Below are positions 54,732 to 63,603 of a stretch of 64,000 bases of DNA, in pieces. Under the pieces are notes generated by a model, which was not told where the DNA came from, ran no database searches, and saw only the letters and a list, made by a program, of their open reading frames with translations. Made by a program: the position numbers and the translations under genes. The first letter of the stretch is position 1. Each line of letters starts with the position of its first letter. Location of the stretch: NCBI GenBank assembly GCA_020630435.1, contig JAHDBJ010000017.1, forward strand, positions 1-64,000, in the 5' to 3' direction. Origin of the DNA: Saprospiraceae bacterium (GTDB lineage Bacteria > Bacteroidota > Bacteroidia > Chitinophagales > Saprospiraceae).

Positions 54732-56051
54732 TTATTCATTTAATAATGCTCCCACAAAATCATTAAATTCTTTAATAAACTTGGGATATTCACTTGTAGC
54801 AGGTCCCGCAAATCCTGTATGAATCTTCCTAACCTTATCATTTTTATCCAAAAAAATCATGGTCGGATATGATAAAATATGATTCAACATAGGAAGCGTT
54901 TTGGCAGCTTCATCTTTTTTGCTGCTACCGGCCCATAAGACTTCATAATCTATTCCAAATCGCTTCTTAAATTTGCTTATAGCACTAAATGCTTTTTCCT
55001 TATGTTTGTGTTTTTCGTATGCTAATGCAATGACAGCAAGATCTTTATTTTTATTTTTACTCAAATAATCTGCCAAAAATTGGGTTTCATCCGCACAATT
55101 AGGGCACCAAGTTCCAATAATTTGAACTATTTTAATTTTATCTTTGTATTTTTCATCTTCTAAAGAAACTCTTTTACCATCGGAATTTTCAAAAGAAAAT
55201 GTCACTTTATCATAACCTTCTTTCAAGTATGTAAGCGTATTAGGATCAGTCAATGTTACACTTGAATTTCGTTTAGCTATCCAAATATCTTTATAATGAC
55301 TTCCTGAACGAAACGTTCCAACAAGTGTAGAATCGGGGAGCATTTTAGCTTCAAACAAAAAAGCGTGAGAACCATCAAAAGTTGATAAATACATTTTATC
55401 TGCCTGTACAGTTCCTTCTAGAAAACGATAATCTCCTGTTTCTGTAAGAAACGTTCCTGTCAAATAATTACCCTCCTGTTGGAATTCGCCAATAGCACTG
55501 TATTCCTCGCCTTTTTCGCCAAATGTTACCTCCCATTTCCCTGCTACATTTACAGGTTCTTTTTTTAACGTTGTAAATCGATGATTTTTACCTTGCCAAG
55601 CCACAAAAGGGATAGTATAATTTTTTTTGGTCTTAACGACCCACTCTCCTTCTATGACATCTTCTTCATATAATGCTCTAATATAAGAATCATAATGCGG
55701 AAATTCAATTCTTATCGTATCATCTCCATTAACTCTATTATGACCATATACGATATCGTCCACTCGAATGCGCTCTTCACCATTAATAATTTCAATATGA
55801 AATTTATCTTTAGTATCATACACTAATTCAAATGTAAACGGAAGTTCGCCATCTGTGACCTCCTCAAATTTAATTTCCTCATTAGGAGGTTTAGCATCTG
55901 TATTGAGCGGGCGATTGGGTTTACCATCAAGTTTTAATACTGCTCTATATACTCCTGGGGCAAGTACAGCATAAGGTTCATTCATAACCAAACAGCCTGA
56001 CATAAAAGTCATCCATGTTGTTAGTACAATAAGGATTGTTATTTTGTTCAT
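54732..56051 (-). CDS. TlpA-like thioredoxin-fold lipoprotein
   Basis: This 439-residue protein has a lipoprotein signal (FMSGC, Cys about 20), a beta-rich N-terminal and middle part like the DUF4369-type region in Bacteroidota thiol oxidoreductases, and a C-terminal TlpA/ResA-like thioredoxin domain (about 290-435) with the active site GTWCPNCADE. It should reduce or isomerise disulfides in the periplasm. It lies 16 bases after the Tudor-like gene and 16 bases before the TIR-like gene, so the three are cotranscribed. Confidence 0.9.
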   Translation of the reverse strand: MNKITILIVLTTWMTFMSGCLVMNEPYAVLAPGVYRAVLKLDGKPNRPLNTDAKPPNEEIKFEEVTDGELPFTFELVYDTKDKFHIEIINGEERIRVDDIVYGHNRVNGDDTIRIEFPHYDSYIRALYEEDVIEGEWVVKTKKNYTIPFVAWQGKNHRFTTLKKEPVNVAGKWEVTFGEKGEEYSAIGEFQQEGNYLTGTFLTETGDYRFLEGTVQADKMYLSTFDGSHAFLFEAKMLPDSTLVGTFRSGSHYKDIWIAKRNSSVTLTDPNTLTYLKEGYDKVTFSFENSDGKRVSLEDEKYKDKIKIVQIIGTWCPNCADETQFLADYLSKNKNKDLAVIALAYEKHKHKEKAFSAISKFKKRFGIDYEVLWAGSSKKDEAAKTLPMLNHILSYPTMIFLDKNDKVRKIHTGFAGPATSEYPKFIKEFNDFVGALLNE

Positions 56052-56067
56052 TTATTATAATTGTCGA

Positions 56068-56604
56068 TTACCTTGATTTTTCTCCCACAAAAGAATCTTC
56101 TTTATACTTAAACAATACATTAAATGTCGTTAAGCTACCATAGATACGTGTAATATATTGTTGTAAGTTGACTTTTTCCTCATCTGTTAATTTGCTACTA
56201 TTTATTCTTTGTTCCATTACTCGCAATCTATCTCTAACCATCACAACTTTATGAAAGAAGGTTTCAATGGGTATTTCCTTAGGTTTCAAACTTTCATCAG
56301 CTGGCTTTAATATCATAGTTCCGTTTTCCCATTTTTGTCCAAGATCTACTTTTGCTTCGATGCCATTATAGGTCTGCAAAATTTTTATTAAAGACTTTTC
56401 AGCTGCCGTAAAAGATACGCTATTGGTGGGTTCTATCCTTTCTATCACCTCCCATTTTTCATACGTCTTCCCCACATCTTTTATTCCATACGTTATAAAA
56501 CAAACTTGATAAGCCGCAACATTTACTTTTATAACTACTCCATCGCCAAAGGCGGGATGCCTAACTCTGGAGCCTACTCCCAGTATAGTAGTATTTTCAT
56601 CCAT
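56068..56604 (-). CDS. Small protein with N-terminal Tudor-like/CarD-like beta domain
   Basis: This 178-residue protein is not recognised as a named family. Residues 5-60 (VGSRVRHPAFGDGVVIKV...CFITYGIKDVGKTY) resemble the small Tudor-like beta barrel at the end of UvrD/PcrA helicases (VRHPKFGEGVV), a domain that binds RNA polymerase there. The rest is helical (about 70-165) without known motifs. No signal peptide. It opens a tight three-gene unit with the thioredoxin and TIR-like genes. Confidence 0.65.
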   Translation of the reverse strand: MDENTTILGVGSRVRHPAFGDGVVIKVNVAAYQVCFITYGIKDVGKTYEKWEVIERIEPTNSVSFTAAEKSLIKILQTYNGIEAKVDLGQKWENGTMILKPADESLKPKEIPIETFFHKVVMVRDRLRVMEQRINSSKLTDEEKVNLQQYITRIYGSLTTFNVLFKYKEDSFVGEKSR

Positions 56605-56685
56605 TTTACTTATATATTTTTTAAAATAAATTATTGAAATAAGTTAAGCAAAAAATATGCCTAACTCCAAATCCAAAATTCATAT

Positions 56686-57213
56686 TTAAATTAGTATCAC
56701 AAAAATATAACCCAATAAAAACAGTCCTAGCAAAACAATTATTACATATAGCCAAGAAACTCCCCCTTTTTCCCGTAAAGCAGCATAATATTCTTGTTGC
56801 CCATACCCTTTTTCCCTCATTTTATATATTTCTTTTTCTACATATTGTAAATACAATCGGTTTCCCAAAAATCCAACAGCCACACTTGTAGTTATTGTAA
56901 TTATACGATCGATAATCAGGTATACATCTCCTGATATGTCCATTAGCATCTCAAAAACTACATCTTGTAATACCCCTATTCCTAAAATTATTAAACAAAA
57001 AAAGATAGCTATTTTAATCATCTTTCTGAATAACATCCAACCAAATCCAAATAAAAATGCTCCAATGTTAAAAGAGAATAACTTTCCTTCTTTATATGCT
57101 GACCATTGTTTAATGTAATATTCAGAGGATGAACCAATAAAGGCTTCTAACTCTTCAACTCTAATATCTCCTGTAACATCAAAACGTAAATCATCAAGTA
57201 TATCATTTTCCAT
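56686..57213 (-). CDS. DUF2628 family membrane protein
   Basis: This 175-residue protein has the DUF2628 core YYIKQWSAYKEGKLFSFNIGAFLFGFGWMLFRKM (residues 33-66 region), followed by helices at about 66-85, 95-118 and 155-174. The family is widespread and without known function; some members are fused to other signalling domains. It lies 81 bases upstream of the Tudor-like gene on the same strand and may be the first gene of that cluster. Confidence 0.82.
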   Translation of the reverse strand: MENDILDDLRFDVTGDIRVEELEAFIGSSSEYYIKQWSAYKEGKLFSFNIGAFLFGFGWMLFRKMIKIAIFFCLIILGIGVLQDVVFEMLMDISGDVYLIIDRIITITTSVAVGFLGNRLYLQYVEKEIYKMREKGYGQQEYYAALREKGGVSWLYVIIVLLGLFLLGYIFVILI

Positions 57214-57528
57214 ATTAAAATAAATAACAATATAAACTATAAATTTAGCACATTTTTTAATATAATATTAGTTTCGATTAAAATTCAATAATATATTTGC
57301 CTTTTCGGCACAAGGATTGAAGCATTTTTTCGTTATAGAATCAATAAAATTTCTTTTACCCAAAAAATAGTGTTGTTCGAAAACAAAAAATGCTATAAGG
57401 AATTATCTATACTTTAGTTCCTTTATTACTTTTAGGGCAATAAAAATGCTCTTATTTTTAAACGATCTAATTTTTAAATCTAATCCAATCTTATACTTAA
57501 ATAAGCTTTTACATCTAATAAAATTCTT
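57214..57528. other. Divergent intergenic region
   Basis: These 315 AT-rich bases lie between the DUF2628 gene and the T9SS adhesin-like gene. TATATTTG at 57292..57299 could be a -7 box for the rightward gene, with a poor -33 partner and a 230-base leader. Nothing else is seen. Confidence 0.4.
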
Positions 57529-60357
57529 ATGAGATACTTCTTACTTTTATTTTTTATTTCTTTAAGTACTTTTTTTAATCTTCCCTTTTTAAATAGTTAT
57601 TTTAATTACCATTTTTATGGAGGGCAATATAAAACACAAAATAATACTGCGAGGATGGATTTCTTGGCCAGTATTAACTGCCCTAGCACTCCAGCATCGT
57701 CTCCCACAGAGGAATTTACGAGTGGTGAGATTGACATCGATTTTTCAGGTTCGGCTCAAGTTGATTTTACTTCTGATGCATATAGTAGCATTCCATCTAG
57801 TGTAAATCCTAACGATATTAAAGTTGAATTGATTACAAAACTTGAAATCACCAATGCTTCAATTTTTCTGAGTGATGTTGCCAATATCAGTATATCTACA
57901 ACTGCTCCCGATAATCCTTTAACAGAAATTACGACCTCTAGTTTGAGTTCATCTGGGAACAATAATATATATACTGGTAGTATCAATCTTGGTAATTTCG
58001 ATCCTATGGGTGTCTGGACATTTACAACGGGGACTTCTAGTAATTTCCCTGGTATCGAGTTCTTTTTAACCATGACGGTAAAACTCTCTTGGTCGCAACC
58101 TGCATTACCTTGTCAAGATGACGAAACGATCTGTGATGCTACATCACTAACCTTGACTGTGGTGGATGGTCAGTCTAACTATTCTTATATCTGGAGTCCT
58201 GGAGGTGAAACTACCTCTAGTATCACCGTTGATGCAGAAGAAGCGCCTTTCGTCAGGACTTATTCGGTAACTGTAACGGATGATGGTGGTATTCAAACTA
58301 GTGATGAAATTGAAGTAACATTTAATGCCACTCAAAAGTCTTTTAATGAGATAGTTTGTTTTGGAGAAGGCATTTTATTAGCTGATGGCTCAGGTCCTTT
58401 TTTCGCAGGTGAAGATCCTCAATTAGAAACAACGAATAGTGTTAATTGTAGTGAATTTTTAAGTTATACCATAACACAACATCCAGAAGAGCCTGGTTCT
58501 TCGTTTACTCAAGAATTATGTCCTGGAGAGGTTTTTACCTTTCAAAACCAATCTTATGACTTATCTAATCCTGGTCCTCATAGCCACACCTTTCAAAATC
58601 GATTTGAGTGTGACAGTATCGTAACCTTTGAATTATTGGAAGTTGAAGCGAAATCTGGTAATAACCCGCAAACCATATGTTCAGGAGAATCTTATTCTAT
58701 TGGAGATAATACCTATATGATAGAGGGTATATATACAGATATACTTACTACTGCACAAGGTTGTGATAGTACCGTGACTACTATCTTGACGGTACATGAG
58801 CCCATAGCTGATTCCGAAGTTTTTGATATTCAATTATGTTCTGGTGACGATTTTATGGGTCAAACTGTTACTTCTGACACTCAAATTACAGAGTGGTTGA
58901 AGTATGACTCTGGCTGTGATTCAATACTTCAAGTTTTCAATATTTCCATTCTGAACTTCCTTGGCAATGAAGATAATCCCCAACAAATCTGTGAAGGCAA
59001 TAGCTATACGATTAATGGCAATACATATGTCGAAGAAGGAACTTATAGAGATACTTTAAAATACAATAAAGGATGCGATAGTATTGTAATAGAAACAATA
59101 TTGTCTGTTGTAGAAACCATTAACAAAGAATTTGATGTTTCTATATGTGACGGAAAATCCTATAGTTTTGGAGACGAGGAATTAACGATGGGTGGAGATT
59201 ATACACAAACCTTCACTTCTGTTAATCAGTGTGATAGTGTTGTAACTATTCATTTAACTGTAAGCGATCTTATTGCGACAGAAGAAAGTGTAGAGCTTTG
59301 TTTTGGAGAGTCTTTTGAGGGTATTGTTTATAATAGGGATACGGTGCTTGTTCGAGAATTTCCAGATCCTAATGATTGTGATAGTGTTCATACTGTCACG
59401 ATAGAGGTATTACCTGAATTAGATATTAAGGTATTGGCATATGGTCAAAACTGTACATCTACAGGGTTACAAGCTTTTCCAGAAGGTGGTTCTGGAACAG
59501 GTTATATCTATCAATGGAGCAACGGTTCTTCTAATCCAATACAACCCGTATTACCTGATGGTACATATACCATTACAGTTACAGATTCTAGAGGCTGTGT
59601 AGGGAATGGTACAGGAGAAGTTGGGGTTGTAACAGGGATAGACGTTTCTTACCAAGTTACGCATATTAGTTGTAATGGAGAAAATAATGGCGCTATAGAC
59701 CTTACGGTTTTTGGAAGTCCTCCTTTTGATTTTGATTGGTCACATGGCTCGACAGATGAAGATATTGACGGATTAGCTGCTGGTGTATATACTGTAAAAG
59801 TTACAGATGCTAATGGTTGTGTTTATTCAACTACACTTCAAGTTAATGAACCATCTCCTTTAGAAGCATATGTAGCTACTACGCCTAGTACTACTGGTCT
59901 TAATGGTACTGCTACAGCTATTGTTAGTGGAGGTAAACCTCCTTATACTTTCTCTTGGACTGGTCGACCAGAAGAAAATCTTCCTTATATTGATGGTTTA
60001 GGAATTGGCACTTACTTTGTTACTATACGAGATGCCAATGGTTGTGAACTAATGGTTGGTGGTGAAGTATTTAGTAATGCTACATCAACCTATCAACTAG
60101 ACGAACTCAAAGACTTAGTTATTGCTCCTAATCCATCTGATGGACAATTTAATGTTCTCCTTGAATTTGATTCTTCAAAAGATATTGGTGGTGCAATTTA
60201 TACGATCCATGGTCAAAGAATATATGACCTATCTCCTAAAAATGGATTATATATCCAGTATGATATTGATATTAGTGATGCCCCTATAGGAACATATCTT
60301 TTAATACTAGAATCAGAAGGAAAACGACATACTGAACGTATCAGCATCGTACATTAG
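57529..60357 (+). CDS. Large secreted SprB-repeat protein with T9SS sorting domain
   Basis: This 942-residue protein has a hydrophobic N-terminal signal (residues 1-20), a beta-rich N-terminal region, and a series of Cys-containing repeats of the form C.GE.Y.I...Y...G.Y.D......GCDS(I/T)V...LTV (about residues 270-620). SprB-like units follow (about 640-850; NGAIDLTVFGSPPFDFDWSHGS and AGVYTVKVTDANGCVYS are one unit). The last 75 residues are a T9SS type A sorting domain (LVIAPNPSDGQFNVLL ... ERISIVH). SprB is the motility adhesin of F. johnsoniae, moved along the cell surface; this protein is a likely surface adhesin, not SprB itself, which is far longer. Confidence 0.9.
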   Translation: MRYFLLLFFISLSTFFNLPFLNSYFNYHFYGGQYKTQNNTARMDFLASINCPSTPASSPTEEFTSGEIDIDFSGSAQVDFTSDAYSSIPSSVNPNDIKVELITKLEITNASIFLSDVANISISTTAPDNPLTEITTSSLSSSGNNNIYTGSINLGNFDPMGVWTFTTGTSSNFPGIEFFLTMTVKLSWSQPALPCQDDETICDATSLTLTVVDGQSNYSYIWSPGGETTSSITVDAEEAPFVRTYSVTVTDDGGIQTSDEIEVTFNATQKSFNEIVCFGEGILLADGSGPFFAGEDPQLETTNSVNCSEFLSYTITQHPEEPGSSFTQELCPGEVFTFQNQSYDLSNPGPHSHTFQNRFECDSIVTFELLEVEAKSGNNPQTICSGESYSIGDNTYMIEGIYTDILTTAQGCDSTVTTILTVHEPIADSEVFDIQLCSGDDFMGQTVTSDTQITEWLKYDSGCDSILQVFNISILNFLGNEDNPQQICEGNSYTINGNTYVEEGTYRDTLKYNKGCDSIVIETILSVVETINKEFDVSICDGKSYSFGDEELTMGGDYTQTFTSVNQCDSVVTIHLTVSDLIATEESVELCFGESFEGIVYNRDTVLVREFPDPNDCDSVHTVTIEVLPELDIKVLAYGQNCTSTGLQAFPEGGSGTGYIYQWSNGSSNPIQPVLPDGTYTITVTDSRGCVGNGTGEVGVVTGIDVSYQVTHISCNGENNGAIDLTVFGSPPFDFDWSHGSTDEDIDGLAAGVYTVKVTDANGCVYSTTLQVNEPSPLEAYVATTPSTTGLNGTATAIVSGGKPPYTFSWTGRPEENLPYIDGLGIGTYFVTIRDANGCELMVGGEVFSNATSTYQLDELKDLVIAPNPSDGQFNVLLEFDSSKDIGGAIYTIHGQRIYDLSPKNGLYIQYDIDISDAPIGTYLLILESEGKRHTERISIVH

Positions 60358-60389
60358 TATTCTGATTCCTTCAAAAATAAAATGCTTAT

Positions 60390-60493
60390 TAGACATTATT
60401 CTATGGAATTTAGTATAGAAGTTGTTTAAAAATAGAATGACCTATAAATAATTCAACCTTCATTATTAAACAACTTTCATAGAATAATGTCTA
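60390..60493. repeat. Short copy of MITE-like repeat nested in a larger inverted repeat
   Basis: Inner ends TATAGAAGTTGTTTAA (60414..60429) and TTAAACAACTTTCATA (60466..60481) match the repeat family; the left end continues AAAATAG as in the full copy. Outside, a perfect 16-base inverted repeat (60390..60405 starting TAGACATTATT, and 60478..60493) flanks it, with 8 bases separating the two left arms. It may be an internally deleted copy. Confidence 0.55.
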
Positions 60494-60508
60494 TTTTCCT
60501 TTATTAAT

Positions 60509-60541
60509 ATTCCCATTTTTTTAAGATGGGAATTTTTTTTG
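60509..60541 (+). terminator. Terminator after the SprB-repeat gene
   Basis: ATTCCCAT (60509..60516) pairs with ATGGGAAT (60526..60533), followed by eight T. It lies before the histidine kinase gene. Confidence 0.85.
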
Positions 60542-60596
60542 CAGTAAACTTGAAAGGCAACGCTTAATTATAGAACTTGTTGAAAATTTCAAAATT

Positions 60597-61922
60597 TTGA
60601 AGGGTAAGATTATAGAACTTTATCAGCGCATTATTGGTATTGGAGTAACTAAAGAATTAGACTTTAGTGTACGTAGACAAGTAGAGCTAGTTAATCATTT
60701 TACTATTATAACGATACCTGGCTTAGTATTTCATCTTTTATATAATTTTTTTGGGCCTAATGATACCAAGGAATATTTCATTTCGATAGTTCTAAGTTCT
60801 ATTATCATAACAACCTTAACATTTAATTATTTTAAAAAATATAAATCTGCACAGATTACTATAACGCTAATCTCTATATTGGCAGCGGGTATGCTCCATG
60901 TTTTATCTGGTATCTCACTACGGATAGAACCTATGTATATTGTGCTTACATTAGTAATTTGTTATTTTTTCTACAATCAAAATACTATTCTTACCAGTCT
61001 ATTGAGCCTGATCCTTATTGTTTATGTACTTGTACATATTTCCTTGATTTTTTATACTCCTATTTATAAAGATCAAATCATTCCAAGCGCTCCTTATTCT
61101 TATTTTTTAGTAGCATATCTAGCAACAATATTAGTGACCTTACGAGTCTTAAGAGAAAATCAGCGGTACAACAAAAAATATACCACTCAAAATAAGATTT
61201 TAATCGAAAAAAATGATGAACTCAACCGATTCACCAATATCGCATCTCACGATTTAAAGTCACCTATAAGAAATATTGTTAGCTTTTCTGATTTAATAGA
61301 GCGTAACCTAAATCGTTCAAATTATGATGATATTCCCGAATATCTAAAGATTATTAAAACGAGTGCAAAACAAATGCAGTATTTAATTGAAGATATTTTA
61401 GAATTTTCAAAAATTAATAATGAAGAACAAAATAATACTAAAAAGAGGATTGATTTAAATAAATTAGTCAATAAAATTAAAGCAATTCTAGTATCAGAGT
61501 TGGATGGTAAAAATGGGCAGATCATCAATCAAGGTTTGCCGAATTATTATTGTAACGAATTAGAGTTTACAATACTCTTTCAAAACCTCATCCAAAATGG
61601 CATTAAATACAATGAGCGCAAAAAACCCACTATTGAAATATGGTACAAGGAACAAGCAGACAGTATTAAAATTTATATAAAAGATAATGGAATCGGGATT
61701 GAACAAGCATACCACCAACAGGTTTTCGATTTGTTTAAACGTCTCCATACCAACGAGGTTTATGAAGGTACAGGTGTGGGGCTTAGTCTTTGTAAAAAAA
61801 TTGTATCGAAATATAAAGGGCAAATTGAAATTCAATCTGCCCTTCAAATGGGGTCAACATTTATCATTACATTGCCTCCTTGTCCTACAGAAAACACCAA
61901 GTCTCCTAAGGCTGCATTGTAA
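60597..61922 (+). CDS. Membrane sensor histidine kinase
   Basis: This 441-residue protein has six predicted helices in residues 33-185, a short coiled coil, a HisKA domain with His218 in NIASHDLKSPIRN, and a HATPase_c domain with LIQNGIKY (N box), DNGIGI (G1) and GTGVGLSLCKKIV (G2). It has no HAMP or PAS domain. No ATG is available near the frame opening: I take TTG at 60597, which sits inside a perfect palindrome TTCAAAATTTTGAA (60588..60601). No response regulator is adjacent. It overlaps the end of a convergent small gene by 17 bases. Confidence 0.88.
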   Translation: MKGKIIELYQRIIGIGVTKELDFSVRRQVELVNHFTIITIPGLVFHLLYNFFGPNDTKEYFISIVLSSIIITTLTFNYFKKYKSAQITITLISILAAGMLHVLSGISLRIEPMYIVLTLVICYFFYNQNTILTSLLSLILIVYVLVHISLIFYTPIYKDQIIPSAPYSYFLVAYLATILVTLRVLRENQRYNKKYTTQNKILIEKNDELNRFTNIASHDLKSPIRNIVSFSDLIERNLNRSNYDDIPEYLKIIKTSAKQMQYLIEDILEFSKINNEEQNNTKKRIDLNKLVNKIKAILVSELDGKNGQIINQGLPNYYCNELEFTILFQNLIQNGIKYNERKKPTIEIWYKEQADSIKIYIKDNGIGIEQAYHQQVFDLFKRLHTNEVYEGTGVGLSLCKKIVSKYKGQIEIQSALQMGSTFIITLPPCPTENTKSPKAAL

Positions 61923-62109
61923 TATCTTTGAGGTTTGTATCTTCTTGTCCAAAAAGTGCCTTAATTTTGGTTCTAAATGCCGAGTCTTCAGGGCTAGAAA
62001 AATAGGCAATACTGCCAAATAATGCCAAGTGAAATACTACTGTAAATGCCACCGCAACGACTCTTGATTTGCGAGCATTTCTTTTCATTAATTCATTATC
62101 TGTTATCAT
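61906..62109 (-). CDS. Small single-helix membrane protein
   Basis: This 67-residue protein has a basic N-terminus (MKRNARKSRVV), one clear helix at about residues 17-37 (VVAVAFTVVFHLALFGSIAYF) and an acidic tail. Composition and position (overlapping the histidine kinase end by 17 bases, convergent) favour a real gene over a shadow frame. The layout recalls the N-terminal anchor of TonB-like proteins, but there is no further domain. Function unknown. Confidence 0.55.
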   Translation of the reverse strand: MITDNELMKRNARKSRVVAVAFTVVFHLALFGSIAYFSSPEDSAFRTKIKALFGQEDTNLKDITMQP

Positions 62110-62219
62110 ATTTACTTGATTTTATAGCAATTTAAACCAAAAACGATTTAAAAACACTTACTAGTATCTTAAAGACTGTTAATGATTCTTTAAAAGTAAA
62201 CATCTCATTGCTTTATTCA

Positions 62220-63335
62220 CTATAAAGTCGGAATGTCTCGGCTAATGTTATTGGCGAGTTGTTCTAGTGCATCCTGAACCAAATCATTATAATTGTAATT
62301 ATTTCCTCTGTTGCGCTCTAATTGAATATTATTAGGAACAGCAGCTCTATCACCACTTTCTAGATAATTTACAACAACAATCTCTTCTTCTCGATTTCTA
62401 AAATCATCATATTGCAATCTTCTACGAGAATTCGACTCATATATTTCGACATCTGCCCTTGTCTCAACTATATATTCATAAGTAATTTCTGAGACATTGG
62501 CACTTATTTCTTTATAGACAGGCACTTGGGTCGAAACGCCTGCGGTATCAACTTGTGTTTCATAATAATCAATAACTCGCCTAGTATAGGTATTGGTATT
62601 GCTTCTAGAGTCCCCATCTTCATCAATATCCTCTAAAGTAATGACCAGATCAAAATCAACCTCATTATCATCTCGATAATAATACGAGTTCCATCTATCC
62701 GAACGCAAATTAATCTCATCTGCAAAATAACGATCAAAAGTAAAATAATTTCCAATGGTTTGATTTTCAATGATGACTCTATATTTTCGATGCCCCATAG
62801 CTATGCAGACTTGCTCAAGTGAATCCATAAGCAACTGATTATCTGTATATTCACGCATATCCCCTACAATATCATATGCTTTCCTGATGTCATTTTGTCG
62901 AGCTGTCTCTCTAAATCGATTAACTTGATCAAAGAACGAATCATAATAATAAGTATATAATTGCTCTCCAAATTGCTCTTTCCATTCGGAAGTATTGATG
63001 TATGGAAGGTCGGCATCTTGTAATTGGGCGTATCGCTTGATTTTTTTCTGTGTTTTTTCAATTGCCCCAAGCGTTTTCATTCCTTTTCTCCAATCCTTAG
63101 GTTGACGACTATTTAAATGGGCATTCAGTTCAGCTTCTTTATCCTTATTCCATTCTTCAACAGCCTGCATCAGTATAAATTTTTCGTCTGCATCGAGCTT
63201 GCCTTTAGAAGCATTTTTATTCAATTTTGTAAAAACACTCTCATATTGCCCTCTATGATAAAGTTTCTCAGGACTAGAACAAGAAACCATCAAGGCAACA
63301 ATTGCAAGGCTAAGAAGGTGTAGTAGATTTTTCAT
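62220..63335 (-). CDS. Lipoprotein of unknown function
   Basis: This 371-residue protein has a lipoprotein signal (LMVSC, Cys about 19) followed by a helical, TPR-like part (about 25-180; LYHRGQYESVFTKLNKNASKGKLDADEKFILMQAVEEWN) and a beta-rich C-terminal half with many Tyr, Arg and Asp residues (DEVDFDLVITLEDIDEDGD, TRRVIDYYETQVDTAG). No catalytic motif is recognised. It probably lies in the periplasm attached to a membrane. A 110-base gap separates it from the small membrane protein gene. Confidence 0.75.
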   Translation of the reverse strand: MKNLLHLLSLAIVALMVSCSSPEKLYHRGQYESVFTKLNKNASKGKLDADEKFILMQAVEEWNKDKEAELNAHLNSRQPKDWRKGMKTLGAIEKTQKKIKRYAQLQDADLPYINTSEWKEQFGEQLYTYYYDSFFDQVNRFRETARQNDIRKAYDIVGDMREYTDNQLLMDSLEQVCIAMGHRKYRVIIENQTIGNYFTFDRYFADEINLRSDRWNSYYYRDDNEVDFDLVITLEDIDEDGDSRSNTNTYTRRVIDYYETQVDTAGVSTQVPVYKEISANVSEITYEYIVETRADVEIYESNSRRRLQYDDFRNREEEIVVVNYLESGDRAAVPNNIQLERNRGNNYNYNDLVQDALEQLANNISRDIPTL

Positions 63336-63532
63336 AAGTCAATAGTTTTGATGATTTACTTTAGTATTAATCACAGTACTAACTTCTTATTTTTTCTATT
63401 CAAATTCCTCTTTTTAACCATCTTTAACCAAGAATGATATTTAATTTAACTACATTTAAGAAATCCCTAGATTAGCCGTCTATTTTTTAACTTTTTTTAA
63501 TTTTTCTCTACATTTATTAAAAAATAGATACG

Positions 63533-63567
63533 AAAAAAGCGTCAGGGTTTAAAATATCCCTAACGCT
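63533..63567 (-). terminator. Terminator of the Fe-S protein gene (leftward)
   Basis: On the minus strand AGCGTTAGGG pairs with CCCTGACGCT (one mismatch in the stem) around a 10-base loop, followed by TTTTTTC. It lies 37 bases after the stop of the gene at the right edge. Confidence 0.82.
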
Positions 63568-63603
63568 CCACTATTCTTTTATTTAAGAAATTGTTATTTA
63601 ATA

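Noticed and set aside
60570-60588. Further copy of the repeat end (ATAGAACTTGTTGAAAAT)
   Set aside because: Resembles the family end but has several mismatches and no extension; could be chance in this AT-rich DNA.
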